The notes under the pieces were generated by a model. It worked only from the letters and a program-made list of their open reading frames with translations, did no database searches and was not told the origin of the DNA. 64,000 nucleotides of DNA, from contig NZ_JARXWE010000005.1 in NCBI RefSeq assembly GCF_029893235.1, positions 52,413 through 116,412 on the forward strand, given 5' to 3'. Shown in pieces: positions 7,561 through 17,035 of the stretch (the stretch's first letter is position 1; each line of letters starts with the position of its first letter). The DNA comes from Dysgonomonas sp. PH5-45 (GTDB lineage Bacteria; Bacteroidota; Bacteroidia; Bacteroidales; Dysgonomonadaceae). Position numbers and translations under genes: made by a program.

Positions 7561-9474
7561 ATGAAAAAACTTATTTTACTCTTATGTTTGTGTGTTTCGG
7601 CCAGTTCTTATGCCGGAACAGGATTTTTAAAGAAAAATCTATCTAATGAAAATCCGGTAAAGGAGTCAGCTTTTACTAAAGCACAAAAAACAAGAAACGA
7701 ATTACCTGTCTTGAAAACAATCAAAGCGGATAACAAATTTGATACTAAACTGCACCTAAAAGCGGAAAAAACAACCTCTGATTTAACTAAATACCGCCTT
7801 GATAGTGTATCTAAAGTAACATTCGAAGGCATTACAAAAGAGCATACCGAGTTCTATTACAACGACAGGGATTTTCTTGCTAAACAGATTACCTATGAAT
7901 GGAATACGGATTTGTCAGTATTAAATAAAATACAAGAACAAGAGTTCGCTTATGCCGATGGCGATCCCGGATATCTGATTTCACAAATTGCATACAATTT
8001 TACTCCATATGGAACAGAAGGCCTAAAAACAGAGTGGATATATGACGAAAACGGCAACGAGATTGGTTGGGTTGTCTCTATGCTTGACGGTGACAATTGG
8101 ATGCCTTTAGAAAAACTAAGCGGTAGAATCTTTGACCATTTTGGTAATATAACTTACGAAGAAAAATTCATGTGGAATGGTGAAGGCTGGGATCCCAGTG
8201 AAAAATTTATAGTAGAATTTGATGAATACAACAACGTTACTCTAAATGAGTTTTATTCATGGGATGGTGCCGACTGGATGGGGAGTAAATATGAAACAGC
8301 TTCATATCTACCTGATGGACATCAACTTACTTATGGAAAGAAAGTGTGGAGCTATACCACAAAAGAGTGGATTGACGATATGAGATTTACGATGACTTAC
8401 GAAAACGGGGTTGTTACACGAGAACTTACAGAATTCTGGAACAAAACAAATCAAGATTGGAACGGAAATGTACCGTCTGAATGGGGAGGAGACCCATTAT
8501 ATAACAGCGATGTAGTATTGACCTACAACAACTTAAGCAGAGAAATTCACCAAACTCACAGCAACCTTATAGGCGACAAATGGATTCCAAGAACTGTATA
8601 CGAAACAACTTGGACTGATTTGACTAACGATAGTATTCTATCAGTTAGAACCTGTCGCATGGTTTTAGATATAGATAACCCTGACGTACTTACACATACC
8701 AAAACTCTTGCTATTAAATACGACTCTATGGACAGAGAAGTATATATGAAAGAATCTTCGTCTATGACTGGCACTAACTTTGTGTCTGATTTCGAATACT
8801 TTTATGTATATGATGAATACGGGAATGAAGTAGAGCAAAAAGTTTTTGGAAAAAATGGGGCAGAAGACCATTGGAATGTGTACACTTTCGATACTGAGTC
8901 AGACAATCCAAATCGACTATTAGAACAAACATCCTATTTAGGGCATATAGATGGAGGTTGGTTAGAATTTAACCATTTTGTATCTCAATACGATTCAAAC
9001 GGTGAAAGAAACAGAAAATATGCTTTCCTTTGGGCTGTAGGTGACGATTGGGCTGCCGATTGGGGCTTAGGAGACGACATTGATTATAATGTGCATATAT
9101 CGGATATGATTCTTCCATTTGGATACGCTTCCGATTATAAACTACTTGCAAACTACAATTATGCAGGAAATGGCTCTTTAGGTAAAGATTTAGCAAACTT
9201 CATTACCGCTGATACTCAAACATATTTTTATTCGGAACACCAGCTTCTAAGTATTGATAATGAAGACAAAAGCATTACTGTTTCGGTATTCCCTAACCCA
9301 ACAGCAGGCATACTTAACATAAATACTCCAGAAGACGTGAAAGTATCTATCTTCAACATGCAGGGAATCGTGATGCTACAAACAACAGCTAAGCAAGTTG
9401 ATATATCAGGATTCGCTTCCGGAGTTTACATTGTTGACGTAAACGGTACTAAAACAAAAGTTGTGAAAAAATAA
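7561..9474 (+). CDS. secreted YD-like repeat protein with type IX (type A) sorting domain
   Basis: This 637-residue exported protein has a signal peptide (MKKLILLLCLCVSASSYAG). A long central part is built from degenerate units of about 40 residues resembling [F/Y]D-x-[F/Y]-G-N-x-x-x-E-x-x-x-W-(D/N)-G-x-x-W. Examples are FDHFGNITYEEKFMWNGEGW and FDEYNNVTLNEFYSWDGADW. The last ~70 residues form a Por-secretion C-terminal sorting domain: VSVFPNPTAGILNINTP, then VSIFNMQGIVML, then FASGVYIVDVNG and a VVKK end. The protein should therefore cross the outer membrane by the type IX system and be released or surface-attached. The repeats recall DUF3836/YD-type Bacteroidota proteins; their ligand is unknown. 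It is monocistronic, with its own promoter and a hairpin after the stop. Confidence 0.8.
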   Translation: MKKLILLLCLCVSASSYAGTGFLKKNLSNENPVKESAFTKAQKTRNELPVLKTIKADNKFDTKLHLKAEKTTSDLTKYRLDSVSKVTFEGITKEHTEFYYNDRDFLAKQITYEWNTDLSVLNKIQEQEFAYADGDPGYLISQIAYNFTPYGTEGLKTEWIYDENGNEIGWVVSMLDGDNWMPLEKLSGRIFDHFGNITYEEKFMWNGEGWDPSEKFIVEFDEYNNVTLNEFYSWDGADWMGSKYETASYLPDGHQLTYGKKVWSYTTKEWIDDMRFTMTYENGVVTRELTEFWNKTNQDWNGNVPSEWGGDPLYNSDVVLTYNNLSREIHQTHSNLIGDKWIPRTVYETTWTDLTNDSILSVRTCRMVLDIDNPDVLTHTKTLAIKYDSMDREVYMKESSSMTGTNFVSDFEYFYVYDEYGNEVEQKVFGKNGAEDHWNVYTFDTESDNPNRLLEQTSYLGHIDGGWLEFNHFVSQYDSNGERNRKYAFLWAVGDDWAADWGLGDDIDYNVHISDMILPFGYASDYKLLANYNYAGNGSLGKDLANFITADTQTYFYSEHQLLSIDNEDKSITVSVFPNPTAGILNINTPEDVKVSIFNMQGIVMLQTTAKQVDISGFASGVYIVDVNGTKTKVVKK

Positions 9475-9517
9475 AAAACTTCAATACAAAGTTGAATTGA
9501 AACTTATACGATAAAAT

Positions 9518-9552
9518 GGGCTGCCCCGAATGGAGCAGCCTATTTTGTTTCT
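9518..9552 (+). terminator. intrinsic terminator after the YD-repeat gene
   Basis: GGCTGC (9519-9524) pairs with GCAGCC (9535-9540) around a 10-nt loop and is followed by TATTTTGTTT. It lies 44 nt after the stop of the secreted-protein gene. Confidence 0.7.
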
Positions 9553-9628
9553 TAATTATTGAACAGGGAACAATTTTATTTTATAGAAGTAAGTTTTATT
9601 GAATGGTTATTTCAACAAGATTCATCCC

Positions 9629-10930
9629 TTATTTACTCCGCAGAATATTTATATCTCCAGCTTTCTTATACTTTTTGCCATCAGCTCCAAGGGCTTCTAT
9701 AACATAGAAATACACCCCTGTGTCTACAAACTTACCTTTGTATTTGCCGTCCCATCCTTTATCGGGGTCTGAAAACTCATACAACTTGTTTCCCCATCGG
9801 TTAAATATGGTACATTTAAATTTAAGCAACGAACGGTGTACCACCTTAAATTCGTCATTCACACCGGGCGAGGCATCGGGCGTAAAAAAGTTGGGGACAT
9901 CGAGTCTCGATTCCGATATAGAGAATTTTATAGAATCGGTGCTGACACATGCCGAACCTTCGCTGGCCGTTTCGAGAATAATACGATAATTGCCTGCTGC
10001 CGTAAATGTATACGTTATATTTTTATCGGTGTAACGAAGCATATAGTTGTCTGGATCTACCTTTTCGTTATAAATAAACCAAGTATAATACGTGGTTGTT
10101 GGTTCGTTTCCATGTCCGTAAAGTTCCACTTCAAACGGAGCAGGGTAAATATCAGAATCGCCTGCATTGTTTGAAATTTGTGTAGAGTCTATTTCCATTT
10201 CTATATGAGCCTCGGTGGCTATCGCCGTGTATACCTCGGAACTAACAGAAGAGGGAGACAGATTCAACTTTTCGGCAAAATGATCGCCCGAAAGGGTAAA
10301 AATGGTATTCTTTAAAGGTTGGCTGATGTTTGTTTCAACGCCTATCTCCTTGGTTGTAGAATTAATTTGAGTGATAAACGAATTTGTGTTCCCGTCCCAT
10401 TTCAGGTCATCGTAGCTGATTGTGTATTTACGACCCAGTTCTTTCTGCGTTCTTGAGGGTGTATAATAGAAAAGACGGTCGTCTTTGTTTATTAATAGTT
10501 TCAGATAATAACACTTGTCTTCATCGTCCGAATCTGACTTAGCCGAAATAGAGTGCAGTATGGGTTTATGCTGCAGATAATCAATTATCCAGATAGCTTT
10601 TTCTGTTATCAGGTCTGCTTTGGCATAATATCCTTTACTGTCTTCAAGATTATAAACATGATACGTTGTTGTATTGCCGCTTTGCGAAGTTTGTATATCG
10701 GACGATGGAACAGGCAGAGTAGCCCCAAACTCGTCGTACTTATAAAACTCCACAGTTGTAGCACTACTCGAATATACAAGATAAGCTCCCGACAGAGATG
10801 TTACCATTCCTATCCTCATGTCCTGCACATCTTCGATGTACGACGAACCACTTGGCGTCTGCAAACTGTATTGAGCATGAGAAAACAAGAATGAATAAAG
10901 AAAAACAGTAAGAATGAGCAAACGTTTCAT
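9629..10930 (-). CDS. exported protein with type IX type B (gliding-associated, CHU_C) sorting domain
   Basis: A 433-residue secreted protein. I chose the Met at 10930 rather than the longer frame from 10960 because it begins a clean signal peptide (MKRLLILTVFLYSFLFSHAQ). The middle is beta-rich without a recognised enzyme. A PKD-like segment lies near residues 255-340 (Y-T-W-F-I, then FTAAGNYRIILETASEG-A-C). The last ~90 residues are a type B sorting domain: VPNFFTPDASPGVNDEF, CTIFNRWGNKLYE, GWDGKYKG, VDTGVYFYVIEA and GDINILR. The same domain closes SprB-type adhesins in gliding Bacteroidota. The gene stands alone between two terminators, so it is probably monocistronic. Function beyond surface localisation is unknown. 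Confidence 0.8.
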   Translation of the reverse strand: MKRLLILTVFLYSFLFSHAQYSLQTPSGSSYIEDVQDMRIGMVTSLSGAYLVYSSSATTVEFYKYDEFGATLPVPSSDIQTSQSGNTTTYHVYNLEDSKGYYAKADLITEKAIWIIDYLQHKPILHSISAKSDSDDEDKCYYLKLLINKDDRLFYYTPSRTQKELGRKYTISYDDLKWDGNTNSFITQINSTTKEIGVETNISQPLKNTIFTLSGDHFAEKLNLSPSSVSSEVYTAIATEAHIEMEIDSTQISNNAGDSDIYPAPFEVELYGHGNEPTTTYYTWFIYNEKVDPDNYMLRYTDKNITYTFTAAGNYRIILETASEGSACVSTDSIKFSISESRLDVPNFFTPDASPGVNDEFKVVHRSLLKFKCTIFNRWGNKLYEFSDPDKGWDGKYKGKFVDTGVYFYVIEALGADGKKYKKAGDINILRSK

Positions 10931-10949
10931 CCGGATATACACTTTTATA

Positions 10950-10992
10950 CTAAAAAACAAAAACCCTCTAAAAACTTAAACGATTAGAGGGC
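10950..10992 (-). terminator. intrinsic terminator of the serine palmitoyltransferase gene (minus)
   Basis: Read on the minus strand, CCCTCTA (complement of 10985-10991) pairs with TAGAGGG (complement of 10964-10970). It is followed by a run TTTTTGTTTTTT. It lies 44 nt past the stop of the upstream gene and just before the secreted-protein gene, so it separates the two. Confidence 0.8.
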
Positions 10993-11035
10993 TTATTTAT
11001 TATAAATCAGGCTTTAATTTACCAATAGCTTTTTT

Positions 11036-12250
11036 TTATTTTACCATCACATTAGGTAACACTTCCATTTTTCTGAATACAGAATGGATGCTTTCAAGGG
11101 CATGATCTACCTGCTCTTTGGTATGCGTTGCCATCAACGAAAAACGTATCAATGTATCGTTTGGGGCAACACCGGGCGAAACCACCGGATTCACAAACAC
11201 ACCTGCATCGAACAACATTTTGGTGATAAGGAATGTTTTTTCATTATCACGTATAAAAAGAGGAATAATAGGTGTAGAAGTATGTCCTATTTCACAACCC
11301 ATCTGGCGGAAGCCTTCAAGGGCGTAATGGGTAATATCCCACAAAGCTTTTACCCGTTCGGGTTCGGCTTTCAATATATCAAGGGCGGTGCTTGCAGCGG
11401 CAGTGGCTCCGGGAGTAATACTTGCACTGAATATATATGGGCGGGAGTTATGGCGTAGATAGTCAATGGCAGCACTATCGCCGGCTATAAATCCACCAAT
11501 GGATGCCAACGATTTGCTGAATGTGCCCATAATCAAATCGACTTCGTCGGTCAAGCCATAATAATCGTGAACACCCTTTCCGTTATAGTCACGCCCCATG
11601 ACGCCTATTCCGTGAGCTTCATCAATCATTATATTAGCTTGGTATTTACGGGCAAGCTTCACTACTTCGGGCAGGTTAATAACATCGCCTTCCATACTGA
11701 ATACACCGTCAACAACTATCAGCTTTACTTTTCCTTCTTCGCATTTTTGGAGCTGCTTTTCGAGCGACTCCATATCGTTATGCTTGAATTTAAATTTATT
11801 AGACAACGATGCCCTGTTTCCTTCAATGATAGAAGCATGGTCAAGTTCGTCCCAAATAATATAATCTTCCCGTCCGGTGATACACCCCACAACTCCTTGA
11901 TTCACATTAAATCCTGTGGAATAAACAATTGCTCCTTCTTTTCCGGTGAAGTCGGCGAGTTTGTGTTCAAGCTCGGTATGGATATCAAGGGTTCCGTTCA
12001 GAAAACGAGAGCCGGCCATGCCTGTACCATATTTTTTAATGGCTTGGATTGACGCTTCTTTAACTTTAGGGTGATTGGTTAAACCAAGGTACGCATTAGA
12101 ACCGAACATCAACACTCTCTTTCCATTTATGGTAACTTCGGTGTCTTGGTCGCTTTCTATCTCTCGGAAGTAAGGATAGATACCCGCTGCTCTGGCTTTC
12201 CGCGCAGCATCATACCTAAACAATTTATCTCTTAATAGATTCATATTCAA
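11036..12250 (-). CDS. spt: serine palmitoyltransferase (alpha-oxoamine synthase family)
   Basis: A 404-residue PLP enzyme that condenses serine with a fatty acyl-CoA to start sphingolipid synthesis, a hallmark of Bacteroidales. Family features are GSNAYLGLTNHPKV (near 49), GTGMAGSRFLNGT (near 74), the DEAHGIGVMG cofactor Asp/His region (near 205) and the PLP lysine in GTFSKSLASIGGF (near 242). The related 2-amino-3-ketobutyrate CoA ligase (Kbl) and BioF share this fold. I prefer SPT because the N-terminal YFREIESDQDTEVTINGKRVLMFGSNAYLG block matches my memory of Bacteroides SPT. Two start codons lie 6 nt apart (MNMN). A TAGTTTTG -7 box ends only 9 nt before the first ATG, so the leader is very short. 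Confidence 0.85.
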   Translation of the reverse strand: MNMNLLRDKLFRYDAARKARAAGIYPYFREIESDQDTEVTINGKRVLMFGSNAYLGLTNHPKVKEASIQAIKKYGTGMAGSRFLNGTLDIHTELEHKLADFTGKEGAIVYSTGFNVNQGVVGCITGREDYIIWDELDHASIIEGNRASLSNKFKFKHNDMESLEKQLQKCEEGKVKLIVVDGVFSMEGDVINLPEVVKLARKYQANIMIDEAHGIGVMGRDYNGKGVHDYYGLTDEVDLIMGTFSKSLASIGGFIAGDSAAIDYLRHNSRPYIFSASITPGATAAASTALDILKAEPERVKALWDITHYALEGFRQMGCEIGHTSTPIIPLFIRDNEKTFLITKMLFDAGVFVNPVVSPGVAPNDTLIRFSLMATHTKEQVDHALESIHSVFRKMEVLPNVMVK

Positions 12251-12601
12251 TGTTATAACAAAACTAATGTATTTTTAGTTATAACTGCATTTTGTAAAAC
12301 ATTTCCTGTTCTTTCCAAACAATTTCACAAAAAAGCAGGCTGCAAAAATAGCCAAAAAAATGATATCAAGTCTGTTTTTAGCCTACTTTTTTATTTTTAA
12401 TTTATTCACTGTTGCCTCAACTATCTTTATTTCTGCATAATACTCTGTTTATCTTAATTTTTGGTTATTTTATCAATATGTTTCAATTGGCACTGCCTTA
12501 TCTCAATTCTTTTTTCTTAAATTTGCATGCTTATTGCTATTTATAGGGGGTACCCTCTTTTGTTTTGGTTATATTAAAACGATTATGCTTAGTTCTATCG
12601 G
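12251..12601. other. 351-nt divergent AT-rich spacer
   Basis: This spacer lies between divergent spt and the LytM-like gene. It contains the spt -7 box and several near-matches to the -7 element on the plus strand (e.g. TATCTTTA at 12422-12429), but no complete promoter that I would defend. No ORF or RNA gene was seen. Confidence 0.4.
12259..12266 (-). promoter_or_regulatory. -7 box (TAGTTTTG, minus) just upstream of spt
   Basis: Plus-strand CAAAACTA reads TAGTTTTG on the minus strand (TAnnTTTG). The gap to the ATG at 12250 is 8 nt, so the message would begin at or a few nt before the start codon (12250 or 12244). The -33 element is weak. Confidence 0.4.
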
Positions 12602-13480
12602 ATGAATAGAAAAAGAGATAAAAAAAAGAAACACGATTTTTGGCGGCGTATACACTTTAAGTATAAAGTCTCTATAATAAACGAAAATACGCTTTCGGAA
12701 GTATGGAAAATACGGGTTTCGTGGTTTTCGGGCGCTACGGTTGTGTTTGCTTTCGCTTTTTTATTGATAGCACTTACTTCGGTGATTATTGTATCTACCC
12801 CCATACGCAACTATTTACCCGGATACTTGGATTCCGAAATACGGGAAGAGGCTGTTCGTTCGGCCATAAAGATTGATTCGCTCGAACGTCAGATGCAATA
12901 CCAAACCGCTTATCTGAGTAATTTAAAACTTGCCCTCGAAGGCAAAGTTATTGCCGACTCTGTTCTGTCGGTAACCGACTCTACCCATGTGTTGGGCAAC
13001 TACGATTTGCTGTACGCTACGGATGTGGAAAAGAAGTATAACGAAGAGTTTGAAGAATCTGAAAAATATAACCTTTCGTCGGTTCCTTCCGCTACAATGT
13101 CGTCTGTTGAAGGGCTAACGTTTTTCCCTCCTGTAAAAGGCTTGATTCTGCACCGGTTCAATCCCACCGACAGACACTATGGAATAGACATGGTTACGGC
13201 TCCCAAGGAAAGCGTTTTGGCAACCCTCGAGGGGACGGTTATTTTTGCGGGATATGAGGCCGGGGCAGGATATGTAATTCAGATTCAACACAAAAACGGT
13301 TTTGTTTCTATCTATAAAAACAACGCATTGTTGCTGAAGCGCGCGGGCGACCGTATTCGTACCGGCGAAGCTGTTGCCATAGTAGGACAGGTGGACGATA
13401 CCCACAGCAAAGCAAGTTTATATTTTGAACTGTGGTATAAGGGAAGCCCTGTTAACCCCGAAAATTATATTTCTTTTTAA
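12602..13480 (+). CDS. membrane-anchored degenerate LytM/M23 domain protein
   Basis: The 292-residue protein has a basic cytoplasmic N-terminus (MNRKRDKKKK), one membrane helix (about 42-64), a periplasmic coiled region (about 76-115) and a C-terminal LytM (M23) domain (about 172-285). The first zinc motif HYGID (His192, Asp196) is present. The second motif, normally H-x-H-F-E, reads S-L-Y-F-E at 272-276, so both histidines are lost. The protein is therefore probably not a peptidoglycan endopeptidase. Like EnvC or NlpD it may bind and activate other hydrolases. It opens the plus-strand run leading into dxr (13-nt gap), the usual Bacteroidota neighbourhood. Confidence 0.85.
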   Translation: MNRKRDKKKKHDFWRRIHFKYKVSIINENTLSEVWKIRVSWFSGATVVFAFAFLLIALTSVIIVSTPIRNYLPGYLDSEIREEAVRSAIKIDSLERQMQYQTAYLSNLKLALEGKVIADSVLSVTDSTHVLGNYDLLYATDVEKKYNEEFEESEKYNLSSVPSATMSSVEGLTFFPPVKGLILHRFNPTDRHYGIDMVTAPKESVLATLEGTVIFAGYEAGAGYVIQIQHKNGFVSIYKNNALLLKRAGDRIRTGEAVAIVGQVDDTHSKASLYFELWYKGSPVNPENYISF

Positions 13481-13493
13481 GAGAGAAAACTTT

Positions 13494-14639
13494 ATGAAAC
13501 GTAAAATAGCAATCTTAGGATCGACAGGCTCTATCGGAACTCAGGCTTTGGATGTTGTCAGACAGCATTCCGATAAGTTTGAGGTTTATGCCCTTACTGC
13601 CAATAACAGTTTGGATTTGCTGATAAAACAAGCTCGCGAGTTTCAGCCCGAAGTTGTTGTCATTGCCAACGAAGCCAAATACAGCGCCTTGAAAGATGCT
13701 CTGTCCAATCTTCCTATAAAAGTCTGGGCAGGAGCCGATGCCATTGCGCAAGTGGTGCAGGAATCCCCCATTGATATGGTGTTGACAGCAATGGTTGGAT
13801 ATGCAGGCTTAGCGCCTACCATAGCCGCCATTAAAGCAAAAAAGCCTATTGCGCTGGCCAATAAGGAAACTTTGGTTGTAGCCGGAGAGCTGATTACGGC
13901 TTTGGCTATGGAGAATAAAGTACCTATACTACCTGTCGATTCCGAACATTCGGCTATATTTCAATGTCTGACAGGCGAGGTAAGCCCTATCGAAAAAATA
14001 TTGCTCACAGCATCGGGAGGGCCTTTCCGTAAACTGTCGAAACAAGAACTGGCACATGTAACAAAACATGAAGCCTTGAAACACCCTAACTGGGATATGG
14101 GCGCGAAAATAACTATCGACTCGGCAACCCTCATCAACAAGGGCTTTGAGATGATAGAAGCCAAATGGTTGTTTGGCTTAACTCCGGAGCAAATACAGGT
14201 TGTGGTGCATCCGCAGTCTATAATCCATTCTATGGTGCAGTTCGAAGATTCGTCTGTTATGGCACAGATGGGGCTACCCGATATGCGCCTGCCTATACAG
14301 TACGCGTTTTCTTATCCGCACCGTTTTAAATCGAACTTCGAGAGGCTCGATTTATTCAAGCTGCAAACCATGACTTTCGAGGAGCCGGATATGGAGCGTT
14401 TCCCAAATCTGGCATATGCCTTCCATGCAGCACACAAAGGCGGCAATATGCCCTGCACGCTGAATGCGGCCAACGAAATTGTTGTAGATGCCTTCCTGAA
14501 AGAAAAGATAGGTTTTTACCACATGAGCAAAGTGATAGAACAAACAATGTCTCGTACGGCATTTATACAAAGCCCCACATACGAAGACTATGTAGCAACA
14601 AACGCCGAAGCACGGCGAATAGCTGCCGATTTAATCTGA
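13494..14639 (+). CDS. dxr: 1-deoxy-D-xylulose-5-phosphate reductoisomerase
   Basis: A 381-residue NADPH enzyme of the MEP isoprenoid pathway that turns DXP into MEP. The start at 13494 gives MKRKIAILGSTGSIGTQAL with the dinucleotide motif GSTGSIG; the longer frame overlaps the upstream gene and is rejected. Metal and substrate motifs follow: LPVDSEHSAIFQCL (near 145), TASGGPFR (near 176), HPNWDMGAKITIDSATLINK (near 200) and NAANEIVV (near 324). It is the second gene of the run, 13 nt after the LytM-like gene and 31 nt before rseP. Confidence 0.96.
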   Translation: MKRKIAILGSTGSIGTQALDVVRQHSDKFEVYALTANNSLDLLIKQAREFQPEVVVIANEAKYSALKDALSNLPIKVWAGADAIAQVVQESPIDMVLTAMVGYAGLAPTIAAIKAKKPIALANKETLVVAGELITALAMENKVPILPVDSEHSAIFQCLTGEVSPIEKILLTASGGPFRKLSKQELAHVTKHEALKHPNWDMGAKITIDSATLINKGFEMIEAKWLFGLTPEQIQVVVHPQSIIHSMVQFEDSSVMAQMGLPDMRLPIQYAFSYPHRFKSNFERLDLFKLQTMTFEEPDMERFPNLAYAFHAAHKGGNMPCTLNAANEIVVDAFLKEKIGFYHMSKVIEQTMSRTAFIQSPTYEDYVATNAEARRIAADLI

Positions 14640-14670
14640 AAACAAAATTTATTCATTATATAAACAACGA

Positions 14671-16005
14671 ATGGAAACTTTTTTAATAAAAGCATTACAG
14701 TTAATACTCAGTTTATCAATTCTGGTGATAGTTCACGAGTTCGGGCATTTTATGTTTGCCCGCCTCTTCAAGATAAGGGTCGAGAAATTCTACTTGTTTT
14801 TTAATCCGGGCTTTTCTCTGTTCAAATTCAAACCCAAAAACAGCGAAACCGAATACGGCATAGGATGGCTTCCATTGGGTGGATATGTGAAAATATCGGG
14901 GATGATAGACGAGTCGATGGATAAGGAACAGATGCAACAACCCCCTCAACCGTGGGAGTTTCGGTCAAAACCTGCATGGCAACGCCTGTTGGTGATGGTG
15001 GGAGGTGTCACCTTCAACGTATTGTTGGCTATTTTCATCTATTCTATGATTATGTTTTCGTGGGGCGATAGCTATGTGTCGTTCAAGGATATAAAACACG
15101 GCATGGAGTTTTCGGATGTAGCAAAAAGTGCGGGATTTCAGGATGGCGACAAAATAATAAGTGCCGACGGAAAAGAACTGAAAATGCGTATGGATAAAAC
15201 ACTCGACATGAATACATACATGAGCTTTGCCGAGGCCAAAACAGTTGTTGTGGAACGTGGTGGTGAACAAAAAGAAATATCCCTACCCGATGATTTTTCG
15301 GATAAACTTATCGCATCAAAAAAATTGGGATACATGCCCAAGATGCCAGCTGTGATAGATAGCGTGGTTACGGGTAGTAACGCTCAAAAATGCGGGCTTC
15401 GGAAAGGCGATAGTATTGTAACGCTAAACGGAAAAGATGTAATCTCGTTTGCCCATATGCGTACAATGGTTGGCGAAAATGCCGGAAAGAACATAAAACT
15501 CGAATATTACAGAGACGATTCGTGTTACGAAACAACGGCTTATGTAGATAGTACAGGTACACTGGGCTTTACCGCGCCTTTTGTTAGCCCTTCCGATTTC
15601 CATCACGACAATTTCGGTTTCTTTGCTTCTATTCCGGCCGGATTGAATCTTGCCAAAGAAACACTGGAAGGGTATATAGCACAGTTCAGATTCGTGTTCA
15701 CGAAAGAAGGGGCTTCTAATCTGGGTGGTTTTGGGGCAATCGGAGGACTGTTTCCTGCAACATGGGACTGGCAAGCCTTTTGGTTTATGACAGCCTTCCT
15801 GTCCATAATACTTGCCGTGATGAATATTCTTCCTATCCCTGCTTTGGATGGCGGACACGTCATGTTCTTGCTATATGAGGTCGTTAGCCGCCGTAAGCCT
15901 AACGAAAAATTTATGGAGTATGCGCAGATGGTGGGTATGTTCCTGCTTTTTGCCCTGCTCATTTATGCAAACGGGAACGATATATACAGATTTTTCTTTA
16001 AATAA
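14671..16005 (+). CDS. rseP: RIP metalloprotease RseP (site-2 protease)
   Basis: This 444-residue inner-membrane zinc protease cleaves membrane-embedded anti-sigma factors and signal peptides. HEFGH (residues 22-26) lies in the first membrane helix, with GGYVKISGM nearby. Two PDZ-like regions occupy about 125-320, and the second active-site motif LPIPALDGGH is near 391. The neighbouring dxr-rseP order is conserved in Bacteroidota. An obvious type of client, an anti-sigma-like single-pass protein, is encoded at 27385 in this window, but no link is proven. Confidence 0.95.
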   Translation: METFLIKALQLILSLSILVIVHEFGHFMFARLFKIRVEKFYLFFNPGFSLFKFKPKNSETEYGIGWLPLGGYVKISGMIDESMDKEQMQQPPQPWEFRSKPAWQRLLVMVGGVTFNVLLAIFIYSMIMFSWGDSYVSFKDIKHGMEFSDVAKSAGFQDGDKIISADGKELKMRMDKTLDMNTYMSFAEAKTVVVERGGEQKEISLPDDFSDKLIASKKLGYMPKMPAVIDSVVTGSNAQKCGLRKGDSIVTLNGKDVISFAHMRTMVGENAGKNIKLEYYRDDSCYETTAYVDSTGTLGFTAPFVSPSDFHHDNFGFFASIPAGLNLAKETLEGYIAQFRFVFTKEGASNLGGFGAIGGLFPATWDWQAFWFMTAFLSIILAVMNILPIPALDGGHVMFLLYEVVSRRKPNEKFMEYAQMVGMFLLFALLIYANGNDIYRFFFK

Positions 16006-16058
16006 CGATATATCCGCAATATACACATATTAGCGTGAGAGAATAAACAGTTTATACA

Positions 16059-17015
16059 ATGACAAAAGAAACAGTTACCGAATTAATAAATAAACATAAG
16101 AAAACGGCCTTCTCGTTCGAGATACTGCCGCCGCTTAAAGGGAACGATATACAAAAGGTATATGGCATTATAGACCGGTTGATGGAGTTCGACCCTCAAT
16201 ACATAAATATAACAACGCACCATAGCGAAAACGTATATAAAGAAGTTGACGGAAAAATACTGAAAGTAAACGTCCGCAAGCGCCCCGGAACAGTAGCGGT
16301 AGCAGCAGCCATACAGAACAAATACGATGTGATGGCCATCCCCCATGTTATATGCAAAGGATTCACGCGCGAAGAAACGGAATATGCCCTGATCGACTTG
16401 AATTTCCTTGGCGTACATAACCTTTTGTTGCTGCGTGGCGACTCTAACAAACTCGATACCGATCAGCTGAAAGGGAATCAGAATATGTATGCAACCGACT
16501 TACAGGTTCAGGTAAACCAATTTAACGAAGGCATTGCCGAAGATGGCTCTGTGTTCGAAAAATTCGAAACGCCTTTTTCGTACGGTATGGCTTGTTATCC
16601 GGAAAAGCACGAAGAAGCACCAAACTTCGAGTCGGACCTTCGTTATCTGAAAATGAAGCAGGATTTGGGTGCCGAATATGTGGTTACACAGATGTTTTTC
16701 GACAACAATAAGTATTTCTCGTTTGTAGACCGTTGTCGTGCCGAAGGTATAACCATACCTATCATACCGGGCGTAAAACCCATTGTACTGACCAATCAGC
16801 TAACAGTTCTACCCCGTATATTCCGGTCGGAAATACCGGAAGAATTGGCCTGCGAATTGGCTAAATGCAAAGACGACAATGCCGCAAAAGAAGTTGGTGT
16901 GGAATGGGGAATAAAACAATGCCGCGAACTGATTGCCAAAGGAGTGCCAAGCATCCATTTCTATTCGCTAATGGCATCCGAAAGCATACGCCGTATAGCC
17001 AAAGAAGTTTACTAA
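16059..17015 (+). CDS. metF: methylenetetrahydrofolate reductase
   Basis: A 318-residue flavoprotein that reduces 5,10-methylene-THF to 5-methyl-THF for methionine synthesis. FSFEILPPLKG (near 18) carries the catalytic Glu. NITTHHSE, HVICKGFTREE, NLLLLRGD (near 126), YPEKHEEAPN (near 185), TQMFFDN (near 214) and IPIIPGVKP (near 235) are typical MetF blocks. It is part of the plus-strand run, 53 nt after rseP and 20 nt before holB. Methyl-THF connects to B12-dependent MetH, which would fit the B12 operon at 33-42 kb, but metH is not in the window. Confidence 0.96.
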   Translation: MTKETVTELINKHKKTAFSFEILPPLKGNDIQKVYGIIDRLMEFDPQYINITTHHSENVYKEVDGKILKVNVRKRPGTVAVAAAIQNKYDVMAIPHVICKGFTREETEYALIDLNFLGVHNLLLLRGDSNKLDTDQLKGNQNMYATDLQVQVNQFNEGIAEDGSVFEKFETPFSYGMACYPEKHEEAPNFESDLRYLKMKQDLGAEYVVTQMFFDNNKYFSFVDRCRAEGITIPIIPGVKPIVLTNQLTVLPRIFRSEIPEELACELAKCKDDNAAKEVGVEWGIKQCRELIAKGVPSIHFYSLMASESIRRIAKEVY

Positions 17016-17035
17016 GAGAATAAAGACAGGTTAAG

